DNA of 64,000 nucleotides from Delftia tsuruhatensis (GTDB lineage: Bacteria; Pseudomonadota; Gammaproteobacteria; Burkholderiales; Burkholderiaceae_C), in assembly GCF_903815225.1 (NCBI RefSeq), contig NZ_LR813084.1:4364001-4428000 (forward strand). The letters are read 5' to 3'. The notes under the pieces are model-generated. The model ran no database searches, was not told where the DNA came from, and saw only the letters and a list, made by a program, of their open reading frames with translations. The position numbers and the translations under genes were made by a program. Position 1 is the first letter of the stretch. Every line of letters starts with the position of its first letter. Of the stretch, positions 44,084 through 51,875 are shown piece by piece.

Positions 44084-45741
44084 GATGCGCGCTCCATGGA
44101 TTGGACTGCTGCCACAGGCGCCATGTTCTGCGCTTTGCGTGCCGCCTTCTGGGCAGCGGCAGCGGATTCGCCGCGCAGCAGCCACCAGGCCACGCTGGCG
44201 TGGATGGCGGCCAGGGCCAGCAGCAGCAGGTGGAAGTTGGCGATGCTCCACTGGCCATCGAGCACGCTGGCGGCCAGCGATGCGCCGCCGTCCAGCATGC
44301 CCAGCAGCGGCAACAGCGCATACATCAGCGCGGCCAGGCCCATCTGCTGCAGCCAGGCATTGCGGTGCGAGACCAGCAGTGGATGCAGCAGGCACAGCAG
44401 CCATACCAGGAAGAAGCCGTTGATCTCCCAGTCGGCCCGGCCCTGCATGGGTACGGGCAGCAGTCGATTGAGCCAGAAGTAGCTGGCCACGGCCACCGAC
44501 AGGCCCGCGATGGAGCCCACGTTGAGCACCTCGACCAGGCGGTGGCCGACGGGCGTGCGGCCCAGCTTGCGCCGCTCTGGCAGGCGCTTGACCACCCACA
44601 GCACCATGCCCGATGCGGCCATGCAGGTGCCGATCAGCCCGCTGAGCAGCAGCAGCCAGCGCACGGCGGGCTCGGCGAAGCGGCCCAGATGCACGCCCGA
44701 GACCACATTGCCCGTGGCCCGCACCCAGGAAATGGGCTGTGGCTGCGGCCGCTCGCGCATCTGGCCCGTGATGCCGTCGAACAGCAGGCTGTCGGGCAGG
44801 CCCCGGTTGACCAGGCTGTCCGCTCCGCCTTCGCGCAGCTCGATGGTGGCGTGCGAGGTGCCCGGCGCGTTGACCGTGATGCTGCCCACGCCATGCTCGG
44901 GCCAGCGGCGGCGGGCCTCGGCCATCATGGGCGCGATGTCGGCCAGCTCCGCTGCCCGGGGTGCCTCGCCCCCTTCCTTGCGCCCACCGCCCTGCCCCAG
45001 GGCCGGCGGCAGCCCGCGCGAGGCGCGCACGTCGGCGAAGTAGGCATTGGTGTCGCCGTCGTAGGCGGCCTGTATGCCCCAGGGCATGAGCATGAACATC
45101 AGCAGCACCAGGCCGCTGAAGGTGATGACGATATGAAAGGGCAGCGCCAGCACCGCCGTGGCGTTGTGCGCATCCAGCCACGAGCGCTGGCCCTTGCGCG
45201 GGCGGAAGGTGAAGAAGTCGCTGAAGATCTTCTTGTGCGTGATCACGCCGCTGATGATGGCCACGAACATCATCATGGTCGCGAAGCCCACGATCCAGCG
45301 GCCCCAGATGCGCGGCATGGCGTGCAGCTCGAAATGGAAGCGGTAGAAGAAGTTGCCGCCGCGCGTCTCGCGCGGCTCCAGCTTCTCGCCCGTGGCCGCG
45401 TCCAGCTCGGCACGCCTGGTGCCGGCGCGTCCGGCGGGCGCGCCCTTGTCGCGCCACGAGGCCTCGACGGCCACCTGGCGCGGGCCGGGCAGGCTCAGCG
45501 TCCAGGTCGCTGCCTCGGGGGCGAGTCGCCGCATGGTGGCCAGCGCGCGCTGCGCGGTCTCGGGGCCTTGCACCGAGCCGTGCAGCTCGGGCCGCATCCA
45601 GTCGTTGATCTCGTCGCGGAAATAGCTGAGCGTGCCCGTGAAGAACACCGCATACAGCAGCCAGCCCAGCAGCAGGCCGCTCCAAGTGTGCAGCCAGGAC
45701 ATGGACTGGCGCAGTCCCTCGGGTTTGCCGTCGACCCTCAT
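44080..45741 (-). CDS. PepSY-associated transmembrane protein, iron-siderophore reductase-like
   Basis: A 553-residue inner-membrane protein of the PepSY_TM family. The start MRVDGKPEGLRQSMSWLHTW overlaps the DUF3649 stop (ATGA). The family's entry helix is SMSWLHTWSGLLLGWLLYAV (about residues 13-32). Further helices follow at about 150-170 (WIVGFATMMMFVAIISGVIT), 205-230 (AVLALPFHIVITFSGLVLLM) and near 365-385, with four more toward the C-terminus. Histidines in or near membrane helices (HTW, HFELHAMP, HNATAVLALPFH, GVHLG) fit heme binding as in FoxB/FhuF-like ferrisiderophore reductases. A likely Fur box precedes the cassette, which points to iron limitation. No TonB-dependent receptor is adjacent. 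Confidence 0.9.
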   Translation of the reverse strand: MRVDGKPEGLRQSMSWLHTWSGLLLGWLLYAVFFTGTLSYFRDEINDWMRPELHGSVQGPETAQRALATMRRLAPEAATWTLSLPGPRQVAVEASWRDKGAPAGRAGTRRAELDAATGEKLEPRETRGGNFFYRFHFELHAMPRIWGRWIVGFATMMMFVAIISGVITHKKIFSDFFTFRPRKGQRSWLDAHNATAVLALPFHIVITFSGLVLLMFMLMPWGIQAAYDGDTNAYFADVRASRGLPPALGQGGGRKEGGEAPRAAELADIAPMMAEARRRWPEHGVGSITVNAPGTSHATIELREGGADSLVNRGLPDSLLFDGITGQMRERPQPQPISWVRATGNVVSGVHLGRFAEPAVRWLLLLSGLIGTCMAASGMVLWVVKRLPERRKLGRTPVGHRLVEVLNVGSIAGLSVAVASYFWLNRLLPVPMQGRADWEINGFFLVWLLCLLHPLLVSHRNAWLQQMGLAALMYALLPLLGMLDGGASLAASVLDGQWSIANFHLLLLALAAIHASVAWWLLRGESAAAAQKAARKAQNMAPVAAVQSMERAS

Positions 45742-46061
45742 GCCGCCGCTCCGCCGGCCAGCACCCAGGCCAGCAGGGCAAGGCCCGCGCCCGGCAGGCA
45801 GATCACGGCCCAGGCGCGCCAGGCGCTGGCGCAGCCGAAGGCCCACATGGCCGCCACGGCATAGACGATGAAGGCCAGCATGGTCGTGCCCAGCGCCGCG
45901 TCGGCGCGGGCCACGCCCAACCAGACCAGGACGCGCGCGCCCACGGCTGCGCTGGCGGCCGACAGCAGGTAGCCGCCGCCGATGGCGGCCACGGCCCGCG
46001 AGGCCACGGCTGCGCGGTAGCGCAGCAGGGAAGGAGTGCCTCCAGGGGCGGAGGATTGCAT
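45738..46061 (-). CDS. DUF3649 family membrane protein
   Basis: A 107-residue protein of the DUF3649 family with three or four hydrophobic helices (SRAVAAIGGGYLLSAASAAV; LGTTMLAFIVYAVAAMWAFG; AVICLPGAGLALLAWVLAGG). The start MQSSAPGGTPSLLRYRAAVA is preceded by AGAAAGG. The frame upstream is open but runs towards the Fur box. Its stop overlaps the PepSY start. DUF3649 is usually the first gene of this iron cassette; function unknown. Confidence 0.86.
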   Translation of the reverse strand: MQSSAPGGTPSLLRYRAAVASRAVAAIGGGYLLSAASAAVGARVLVWLGVARADAALGTTMLAFIVYAVAAMWAFGCASAWRAWAVICLPGAGLALLAWVLAGGAAA

Positions 46062-46218
46062 GAGGATGGCCTTTCTCGGTTCCGCCACTGCCACCGCGCG
46101 CGCGACCAGCTTCGCTGCGGCTTGCTCCGGACGGACAAGGCGCCGCCACAGGCCTGGCCTGCGCGGCGCCAGAACAGGAGAGCAGGCATCAGGGCCCGCC
46201 ACTCTTCAAAGAACGGCA

Positions 46219-46240
46219 ATGATAATGATTTTTATTACAT
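46219..46240. promoter_or_regulatory. Fur box upstream of the DUF3649-PepSY-DUF3325 cassette
   Basis: AATGATAATGATTTTTATTA contains the full GATAATGAT half of the 19-bp Fur consensus (GATAATGATAATCATTATC) and a partial second half. It is about 160 bp upstream of the DUF3649 start. It is the only such AT-rich repeat in this part of the window. Confidence 0.75.
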
Positions 46241-46263
46241 TGGTCACTTGAAGAAATGCAAAG

Positions 46264-46284
46264 CGGGGCGGCACAGCCGCCCCG
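46264..46284 (-). terminator. GC-rich terminator-like hairpin after the EamA gene
   Basis: CGGGGCGGC and GCCGCCCCG form a perfect 9-bp stem with a 3-nt loop, starting 3 bp after the EamA stop. The following minus-strand sequence has only a broken T-run (CTTTGCATTTC), so efficiency is uncertain. Confidence 0.6.
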
Positions 46285-46287
46285 CCC

Positions 46288-47193
46288 TCAGCGCCGCGCC
46301 AGCCAGCGCCCGCCGAACTGGTTGATGCACATGCCGGCCAGCACGGCCAGCGTGCCCAGCCACTGCATGGGCGTGGGCCGCTCGCCCAGCAGCAGCATGG
46401 CCGAGACCAGGCCCACCACCGGCACCATCAGCGACAGCGGGGCCACCGTGCCGGCCGCGTAGCGCTGCAGCAGCCGCGTCCACAGGCCGTAGCCCAGTAG
46501 CGTGGCCAGCAGCGCCAGGTACAGGATGGAAGCCAGGGCCGTCAGGTCGATGCCCCGCACCTGCTGCACGACCGCATCGGTGCCATCGGTCCAGGCCGCC
46601 AGCGCCAGCAGCGGCACGATGGGAAAGATGCTGCTCCAGACGATGAACGGAAATGGTTCATAGGGCCCGTTGTGCGCCGCATAGCGCGTGATGAGGTTGG
46701 ACACGGCCCACATGCAGGCCGAGCCCACGGTCAGCAGGAAACCCGCCAGCGTCATGGCGTCGCCGCCCTCGCCATGGGCGCTGCCGATGGCCACCAGACC
46801 GGCCAATGAAACCAACAGTCCCAGCCAGTGCCAGATGCGCGCGGGCTCCTTCAGGAAGAAGGCCGCCAGCAGCAGCGTGACGAAGGCCTGCGTCTGCAGC
46901 ACCACGGATGCCATGCCCGCCGGCATGCCCAGCTTGAGCCCAAGGAACAGCAGGCCGAACTGGCCCACGCCCTGCACCACGCCATAGGCCGCCAGGTAGC
47001 GCCATCCCACGGATTTCGGTGGCCGCACGAACAACAGGAAAGGCAACGAGGCGGCCACGAAGCGCAACGCGCTCAGCAGCATGGGCGAGAGCGTCTGCAG
47101 CCCGAACTTCATGGCCACGAAATTGGTTCCCCAGATGACGATGACCAGCAACGCGCGTGCCCAGTCGCCCCGGCTCAGGTGCTGGGCGTTCAT
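46288..47193 (-). CDS. EamA/DMT-family transporter (RhaT/EamA type)
   Basis: A 301-residue drug/metabolite transporter with ten hydrophobic helices arranged as two EamA repeats (about residues 10-140 and 155-295). The first repeat opens ALLVIVIWGTNFVAMKFGLQ, close to E. coli EamA, an O-acetylserine/cysteine exporter. LLLGERPTPMQWLGTLAVLA near 268-287 is the usual repeat end with its Glu-Arg pair. The start MNAQHLSRGDWARALL is chosen as the ATG just before the first helix. Substrate unknown; likely a metabolite exporter. Confidence 0.9.
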   Translation of the reverse strand: MNAQHLSRGDWARALLVIVIWGTNFVAMKFGLQTLSPMLLSALRFVAASLPFLLFVRPPKSVGWRYLAAYGVVQGVGQFGLLFLGLKLGMPAGMASVVLQTQAFVTLLLAAFFLKEPARIWHWLGLLVSLAGLVAIGSAHGEGGDAMTLAGFLLTVGSACMWAVSNLITRYAAHNGPYEPFPFIVWSSIFPIVPLLALAAWTDGTDAVVQQVRGIDLTALASILYLALLATLLGYGLWTRLLQRYAAGTVAPLSLMVPVVGLVSAMLLLGERPTPMQWLGTLAVLAGMCINQFGGRWLARR

Positions 47194-47384
47194 GCGAACG
47201 CCCCCGCGCGGCAAGGGCGCGAACGATGGAAGACAGGGGCCGGCAGCACCGGCGAAAGACAGGAGGAAGGCATGGCGGGGGCTTGCAAGAAAAAGGGGCG
47301 GCTCGCATCCGCCCCCGGCGTTTGTACCACCGCGCGCCAGTGGCTGCCGGACGGCCGTGGCCAGGCCCTGCGCGTCCCTGCGCT

Positions 47385-47813
47385 TCAATCCGCCGTGCAG
47401 TCGATGGGATCATAGGCATGCTGGCGCCCCAGCGCGCCCGCCATGGCCAGCAGGAAGGCCAGTCCACGCCGGACTTCGGGCTCGCGCGCCATGCGCATCA
47501 GGCCGATCAGGGTCGGAGTCTCCTGCATGGCCTGTACCCGGGCCGCTGCCATGCGCGCGGCATTGCCCGTGGCCCAGGCCGCGCCCACGCCCTCCTCGAA
47601 GGCCTTGGCGAGCTTCTCGACCATGTAGTCGTCGCCCATGTCCACCAGATCGGCGGTGGCCGACAGCAGGTCCACCACGCGGTTCAGGCGCCGGCCCGCG
47701 AGCAGCGGCTCCAGTTTGCCCATCAGCTCGGCCAGGCCCTCCAGCGCAGCAGCATCCTGCAGCAGGCCGGCGGCAGCGGGCTGCGCCAGGGGAATGTCGG
47801 AAGCGATGTTCAT
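47385..47813 (-). CDS. DUF1641 protein
   Basis: A 142-residue soluble helical protein of the DUF1641 family. The start MNIASDIPLAQPAAAGLLQD has AAGGAG seven bases upstream. The conserved part covers LMGKLEPLLAGRRLNRVVDL, then LSATADLVDMGDDYMVEKLA and LIGLMRMAREPEVRRGLAFL. DUF1641 genes are often paired with sulfide:quinone oxidoreductase-like flavoproteins or formate dehydrogenase sets. Here it follows the SQR-like gene by 50 bp on the same strand. Function unknown; the pairing suggests it is an accessory of that flavoprotein. Confidence 0.87.
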   Translation of the reverse strand: MNIASDIPLAQPAAAGLLQDAAALEGLAELMGKLEPLLAGRRLNRVVDLLSATADLVDMGDDYMVEKLAKAFEEGVGAAWATGNAARMAAARVQAMQETPTLIGLMRMAREPEVRRGLAFLLAMAGALGRQHAYDPIDCTAD

Positions 47814-47863
47814 CTCGGTGCTCCTTGCATGCGTGCTTGGGAAGACTGTTCGGCTGCCGGGCC

Positions 47864-49054
47864 TCAGACCAGGGCGCGGGCCACGGCCCAGTAAATTCCG
47901 CGGTTGAAGCCCTTGCGCATCATCGAGCCGACCTTGGTCGGCGGCGTGGGCTTGACGTCGACCTGGTAGTCGTACCACAGCGGCATGCCGGCCTCCAGCC
48001 CCATCTGGGCGATGGCCACCACGCGACCGTCATAGGCGTCGCTGGTGCGGCCGAAGCGGATCTGCGAGGCGATGTTGTTCACCACCACGGGCGACTGGCT
48101 GTGGCAGGAGCCGCCGGCCTTGCTCACGGGCAGGTCCACCGTGTCGCCCAGCACATAGACATGGCGCTGGCCCAGCACCTGGAGGGTCTCGTGGTCCGTG
48201 GGCAGCCAGCCCTCGCCATCCTGCGCCTGGGACAGGCCGCAGTCACGCACGGCCTGCACGGCGCGTATGGGGGGCGTGGCCATGAGGATGTCGAAGTCCT
48301 CGGCCTGCCCCTCCTCCGAATACGCCACCCGGGCCTCGGGGTCGACGCGCGCCAGCGTGAAGCCGCGCTGATGGCGTATGCCGCGCTGCTCGAACACCGT
48401 GGGCAGGATCTCGCAGGTGTCCTTTTGCAGGAACAGGCAGTTGCGAAGCAGTTGCGACACCGTGGGGTAGGTGTAGACGATCTCCACCTTGTCGCGCACG
48501 CCGCGCCGGCGCAGCAGGTCATCGAGCATGAGCGTGGTCTCGATAGGCGCGATACCGCACTGGTGCGGCACATTGGGCGTCTTCGGAAAGGTCACGGTGA
48601 CGAAGATGCGGCCTTTTTCGATGCGCGCCAGCTTGTCGGCCAGCTGGCGCGCGGGCGCGTGCTGGTAGAAATGGTCTCCGGCCTCGGCCAGCCCCTCGAT
48701 GCGCTCCGGGCAGGGCACGCAGCCCGTGGAGATCACCAGGTGGTCGTAGCCGAAGCGCCTGCCGCTCTTGCAGTGCACGGATTGCAGCGTGAAGTCGAAG
48801 CCCTCGACCTCTTCCACCTGGAAGTCGATCTCGGGCCGCAGCAGGCCGCGCTGCCTGCGCCTCAGCTCGTCGCGGAAAAAGGCATTGAAGGCCACGTACA
48901 TGAAGGCCGGCTTGTAGTAGTGCCAGGGCGAGTTCGACAGCACGGTGATGCGGACCTTGCCGGTCACCACCTCCGGATACAGCTTGGCGACCAGATGATT
49001 GGCGGTCATGGTCCCGCCGATGCCGCCGCCGATGATCAAAATGTGATGCGCCAT
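47864..49054 (-). CDS. Sulfide:quinone oxidoreductase-like FAD protein
   Basis: A 396-residue flavoprotein of the SQR/type II NADH dehydrogenase-like family. The FAD motif is ILIIGGGIGGTMTANHLVAK (about residues 5-24). GYDHLVISTGCVPCPERIEG near 102-121 contains two cysteines, and VPHQCGIAPIETTLMLDDLL near 162-181 holds the Cys expected at the first redox-active SQR position. VYVLGDTVDLPVSKAGGSCH near 297-316 is the FAD-binding end. The C-terminal region (VGSMMRKGFNRGIYWAVARA) has no cysteine where canonical SQR carries its last catalytic one, so sulfide oxidation is not certain. It is downstream of the tetR gene, with DUF1641 after it. Confidence 0.87.
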   Translation of the reverse strand: MAHHILIIGGGIGGTMTANHLVAKLYPEVVTGKVRITVLSNSPWHYYKPAFMYVAFNAFFRDELRRRQRGLLRPEIDFQVEEVEGFDFTLQSVHCKSGRRFGYDHLVISTGCVPCPERIEGLAEAGDHFYQHAPARQLADKLARIEKGRIFVTVTFPKTPNVPHQCGIAPIETTLMLDDLLRRRGVRDKVEIVYTYPTVSQLLRNCLFLQKDTCEILPTVFEQRGIRHQRGFTLARVDPEARVAYSEEGQAEDFDILMATPPIRAVQAVRDCGLSQAQDGEGWLPTDHETLQVLGQRHVYVLGDTVDLPVSKAGGSCHSQSPVVVNNIASQIRFGRTSDAYDGRVVAIAQMGLEAGMPLWYDYQVDVKPTPPTKVGSMMRKGFNRGIYWAVARALV

Positions 49055-49093
49055 CCCTGCTACTCCTTCTGATTTCCCCTCAGTGGAACAACA

Positions 49094-49115
49094 GCCGGCG
49101 CCGCCCGGCGCCGGC
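49094..49115 (-). other. Perfect GC hairpin between tetR and the SQR-like gene
   Basis: GCCGGCGCC and GGCGCCGGC form a 9-bp perfect stem with a 4-nt loop, in the 76-bp gap between the tetR stop and the SQR-like start. No T-run follows on the minus strand. It could partly terminate or stabilise an mRNA end within the operon. Confidence 0.5.
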
Positions 49116-49130
49116 CCCGGAAAACGCAGC

Positions 49131-49730
49131 TCAGTCAGGCTGCAGCGAACGCCACACGCCGTCCCACAGCGCGTCGAACAACGGATCGATGGACGCCTCG
49201 ATGATGCCGTCCAGGCGCAGGCAGATCATGCGGATCGCCGCGCCATACATCAGGCTGGCCGCCACCATGGGCTCCATCTCGCGGATCTCGCCATCGGCCA
49301 TGCCCGCGAACACGAAGCCGCGCATGCGCACGAAGGCAGACGCCGAGCAGATCGCCGGCTCCTCGGGCAGGAATTCCCGGTGGCGCGCATTGACCACGAA
49401 GCCCATGGCCTCGGGTTCGGCCTCGGTCAGCCCGAACAGCATCCGCAGCACGGCCCGGCAGCGCTGCTCGCTGCCCGCATGCTGCTCCTCGATCTCGTCG
49501 AGCAGCACATTCATGCGCGCCAGCAGGTGCCGGTACAGTTCGCGCGCAATGCCTTCCTTGTCGGCGAAGTGGTTGTAGAAGAAGCCGATGGAGACACCGG
49601 CCTCCGCGCACAGGTCCTGGATGGCCGTGTTGAAGAAGCCCTTTTGCACGAACAGCCGCAGCGCCACGCGCAGCGTCTGCACGTGGCGCGAGCCGCCGTG
49701 CGGAAAGAAGGTCCAGGCCTCGTCTTGCAT
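49131..49730 (-). CDS. TetR-family repressor
   Basis: A 199-residue TetR-type regulator. The N-terminal domain shows RVALRLFVQKGFFNTAIQDL (about residues 21-40), then CAEAGVSIGFFYNHFADKEG with the typical helix-turn-helix (GVSIGFFYNHF). The C-terminal ligand domain has its own family features (LMYGAAIRMICLRLDGIIEA). A 20-bp perfect palindrome lies 10 bp upstream of the start and is the probable autoregulatory operator. The SQR-like and DUF1641 genes follow on the same strand, so they are the likely targets. The inducer is unknown. Confidence 0.93.
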   Translation of the reverse strand: MQDEAWTFFPHGGSRHVQTLRVALRLFVQKGFFNTAIQDLCAEAGVSIGFFYNHFADKEGIARELYRHLLARMNVLLDEIEEQHAGSEQRCRAVLRMLFGLTEAEPEAMGFVVNARHREFLPEEPAICSASAFVRMRGFVFAGMADGEIREMEPMVAASLMYGAAIRMICLRLDGIIEASIDPLFDALWDGVWRSLQPD

Positions 49731-49740
49731 GGGGACATGG

Positions 49741-49760
49741 TAGAACGAATCTTCGTTCTA
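49741..49760. promoter_or_regulatory. 20-bp palindromic operator upstream of tetR
   Basis: TAGAACGAA-TC-TTCGTTCTA is a perfect inverted repeat with 9-bp arms and a 2-bp centre, 10 bp before the tetR start codon. Size and symmetry are those of TetR-family operators. It would block transcription of tetR and the two following genes. Confidence 0.8.
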
Positions 49761-49833
49761 TTCTTGATAAGCGTTTCCCAGGAACGTCAGGGTTTTCCTG
49801 AAGCATGGCGGGGCCGGCCGTTCCGCCAGCCGC

Positions 49834-50721
49834 TCAGCGCACGTGGCGCAGGAACAGCGTCGCCAGTCGGGACGCCGCCAGCGACAGCGGCGTGGCCCGC
49901 AATTGCAAGATGCCCAGCGTGATCGAGGGCAGCGCCAGGTCCACCGGCACCCGCACGATCTGCTGGTCATAGGGTGCGATGCGCGTGAAGCGCTCCGGCA
50001 GTATCAGCAGGGCATCGCCGCGCGTGACCATGGCCCAGCTCACGCCGAAGCTGTTGACCTCGGTCACCCGGCCGGGCAAGGCCAGCCCGCGCTCCCGCAA
50101 AAAACGGTTCACGGCGCTGTGGTGGGTGCCCGGCCCCAGGTGCACCACCCAGTCCGCGTCCACCACTTCGCTCCACTGCCGGGCGCGGGCCAGTGGATGG
50201 CCGGGACGGCAGGCCACCATCATTTCCATCTCGCCCATGGACTGCATCACGAGATCGGCATCGAGTGATCCCTCCATGGCACCGGCCACGGCAAAGTCGA
50301 TGCTGCCCTCGCGCAACAGGGGCAGCACGGCCGGCATCAGCCCTTCATAGAGCTTGAGCTGCGCATAGGGCATGTCACGCCGGAAGTCCTTGAGCACCGC
50401 GTTCAGCTCGCCCATGAAGACCACGGGGGTCACGGCCGCCGCCACGCGTGCGCGGCTGCCACCCTGCAAAAGGCGTATGTCCTGCCGTGCCAGCGCCAGT
50501 TGCTCCTCGGCCAGGCGTGCGCGCATGGCCAGTTGCTGCCCACACTCGGTCAAGGCGATGCCGCGCGGGCTGCGCGTGACCAGGCTGGCATCCAGCGCCG
50601 CCTCCAGCTCGCGGATGGCCTTGGTCACGGCCGGCTGGCTCAGGCCCAGCGCGCGCGCCGCCGCGCGTATGCCCCCCGTCTCGGCCACGCGCAGGAAAGC
50701 ATTCAGTTGAGAGTTCTTCAT
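49834..50721 (-). CDS. LysR-family regulator
   Basis: A 295-residue LysR regulator, start at MKNSQLNAFLRVAETGGIRA; an in-frame TTG three codons earlier is less likely. The helix-turn-helix is IRAAARALGLSQPAVTKAIR (about residues 18-37). The effector domain runs from about 90 to the end, with FAVAGAMEGSLDADLVMQSM near 140 and GVSWAMVTRGDALLILPERF near 227-246. It is divergent from the Bug/amidase pair across 111 bp, so it probably controls them. The effector is unknown; it may be the amide or acid handled by those proteins. Confidence 0.93.
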   Translation of the reverse strand: MKNSQLNAFLRVAETGGIRAAARALGLSQPAVTKAIRELEAALDASLVTRSPRGIALTECGQQLAMRARLAEEQLALARQDIRLLQGGSRARVAAAVTPVVFMGELNAVLKDFRRDMPYAQLKLYEGLMPAVLPLLREGSIDFAVAGAMEGSLDADLVMQSMGEMEMMVACRPGHPLARARQWSEVVDADWVVHLGPGTHHSAVNRFLRERGLALPGRVTEVNSFGVSWAMVTRGDALLILPERFTRIAPYDQQIVRVPVDLALPSITLGILQLRATPLSLAASRLATLFLRHVR

Positions 50722-50832
50722 CGCAGACAACCCGCAGTTATCACCCGGACGAACAGATTGTCTTCTGCGCGGGCGCGGCGAACCCTAGAGTGAAGTCATT
50801 CGTTTTCGCCTATCGACAAAGCCTGAGGAGAC

Positions 50833-51831
50833 ATGCCTGTGAAACCGCCTTTTGCCTTATGCCTGTGGCTGCCAGGCACCGCCCTCCCCCTCCTGCTCGC
50901 CTTGGCGCCGGCGCCGGTCCAGGCGCGCGAGACGTGGCCGGACAAGCCCCTGAGATTCATCATCCCCTATGCGGCGGGCTCGGGTGTGGACGTGTCCATG
51001 CGCCCCGTCATCGACGGCATGGCCCGCCAGCTGGGCCAGGCTGTGGCGGTCGACAACCGGCCCAGCGCCGGGGGCATCATCGGCTCGCAGCTCGTCGCCA
51101 GGGCCGCCGCCGATGGCTATACCCTGGGCTACGGCAACATCGTGACCCTGAGCCTCAACCCCTCGATCTTCGCCAGGCTGCCCTACGATCCGGCCAGGGA
51201 TTTCTCCACCGTGGGACTGATCTCGCGCAATGCCTATGTGCTGGTCGCCCGCAAGGCCTTGCCCGCTACCAGCTTCCAGCAACTGGTCGCCCACAGCAAG
51301 GCTGCGGCGCGCCCGCTGTCGCTGGGCACCTCGGGTGTGGGCAGCATCAGCCAGCTCGCGGGGGAAATGCTCCGGGTCGATGCCGGCCTGGCCTCGGAGC
51401 CCGTTCCCTACAAGTCGGGCGTACAGATGGTGGGCGACATGGTCAACGGCCAGCTGGACATCGCCCTGGACAACATCGCCGCCGTGCTGCCCTTCGTCCG
51501 TGACGGCCAGGTCAGGGCCATCGCCGTGACCAGCGCGCAGCGCGTACCCGTGCTGCCCGATGTACCCACGCTGGCCGAGAGCGGCGTGCCGGGCTTCGAT
51601 GTCGTGGCCTGGGGCGGCGTGGTCGCGCCGCGCCAGACTCCGGCGGCCGTCATCGCCAGGCTCAACGCCGCCCTGCGCGCCGCGCTGACGGACCCTGCCG
51701 TCATACGCGCCAACGAGGCACTGTCCCTGGAAGCCCTGCCTTCCAGCCCGCAGGAAATGCAGGAACTGGCGCAGCGCGAGACACGCCGCTGGGCCGAAGC
51801 CGCGCGCCGCGCAGGTATCTCGCCGCAATGA
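50833..51831 (+). CDS. Bug-family tripartite tricarboxylate transporter substrate-binding protein
   Basis: A 332-residue periplasmic Bug protein (TctC family). A signal peptide covers about residues 1-32 (LLLALAPAPVQA before RETWPDKP). GAGGAG lies 2 bp before the ATG and 8 bp before an in-frame GTG at 50839, so the GTG may be the true start. Family blocks: ETWPDKPLRFIIPYAAGSGV, VVDNRPSAGGIIGSQLVARA-like near residues 72-90 and YTLGYGNIVTLSLNPSIFA. No tripartite permease is adjacent, as is usual for expanded Bug families of Comamonadaceae and Bordetella. Its stop overlaps the upstream end of the amidase frame, and both oppose a LysR gene. Confidence 0.93.
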   Translation: MPVKPPFALCLWLPGTALPLLLALAPAPVQARETWPDKPLRFIIPYAAGSGVDVSMRPVIDGMARQLGQAVAVDNRPSAGGIIGSQLVARAAADGYTLGYGNIVTLSLNPSIFARLPYDPARDFSTVGLISRNAYVLVARKALPATSFQQLVAHSKAAARPLSLGTSGVGSISQLAGEMLRVDAGLASEPVPYKSGVQMVGDMVNGQLDIALDNIAAVLPFVRDGQVRAIAVTSAQRVPVLPDVPTLAESGVPGFDVVAWGGVVAPRQTPAAVIARLNAALRAALTDPAVIRANEALSLEALPSSPQEMQELAQRETRRWAEAARRAGISPQ

Positions 51832-51875
51832 CTTTCCCGGTGGACGCCCCAATGCCTCCCTCAAGGACCCCCTCG

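Noticed and set aside
47864..49054. Naming the flavoprotein a true sulfide:quinone oxidoreductase
   Set aside because: The C-terminal catalytic cysteine of canonical enzymes is not visible, so only the family-level call is kept.
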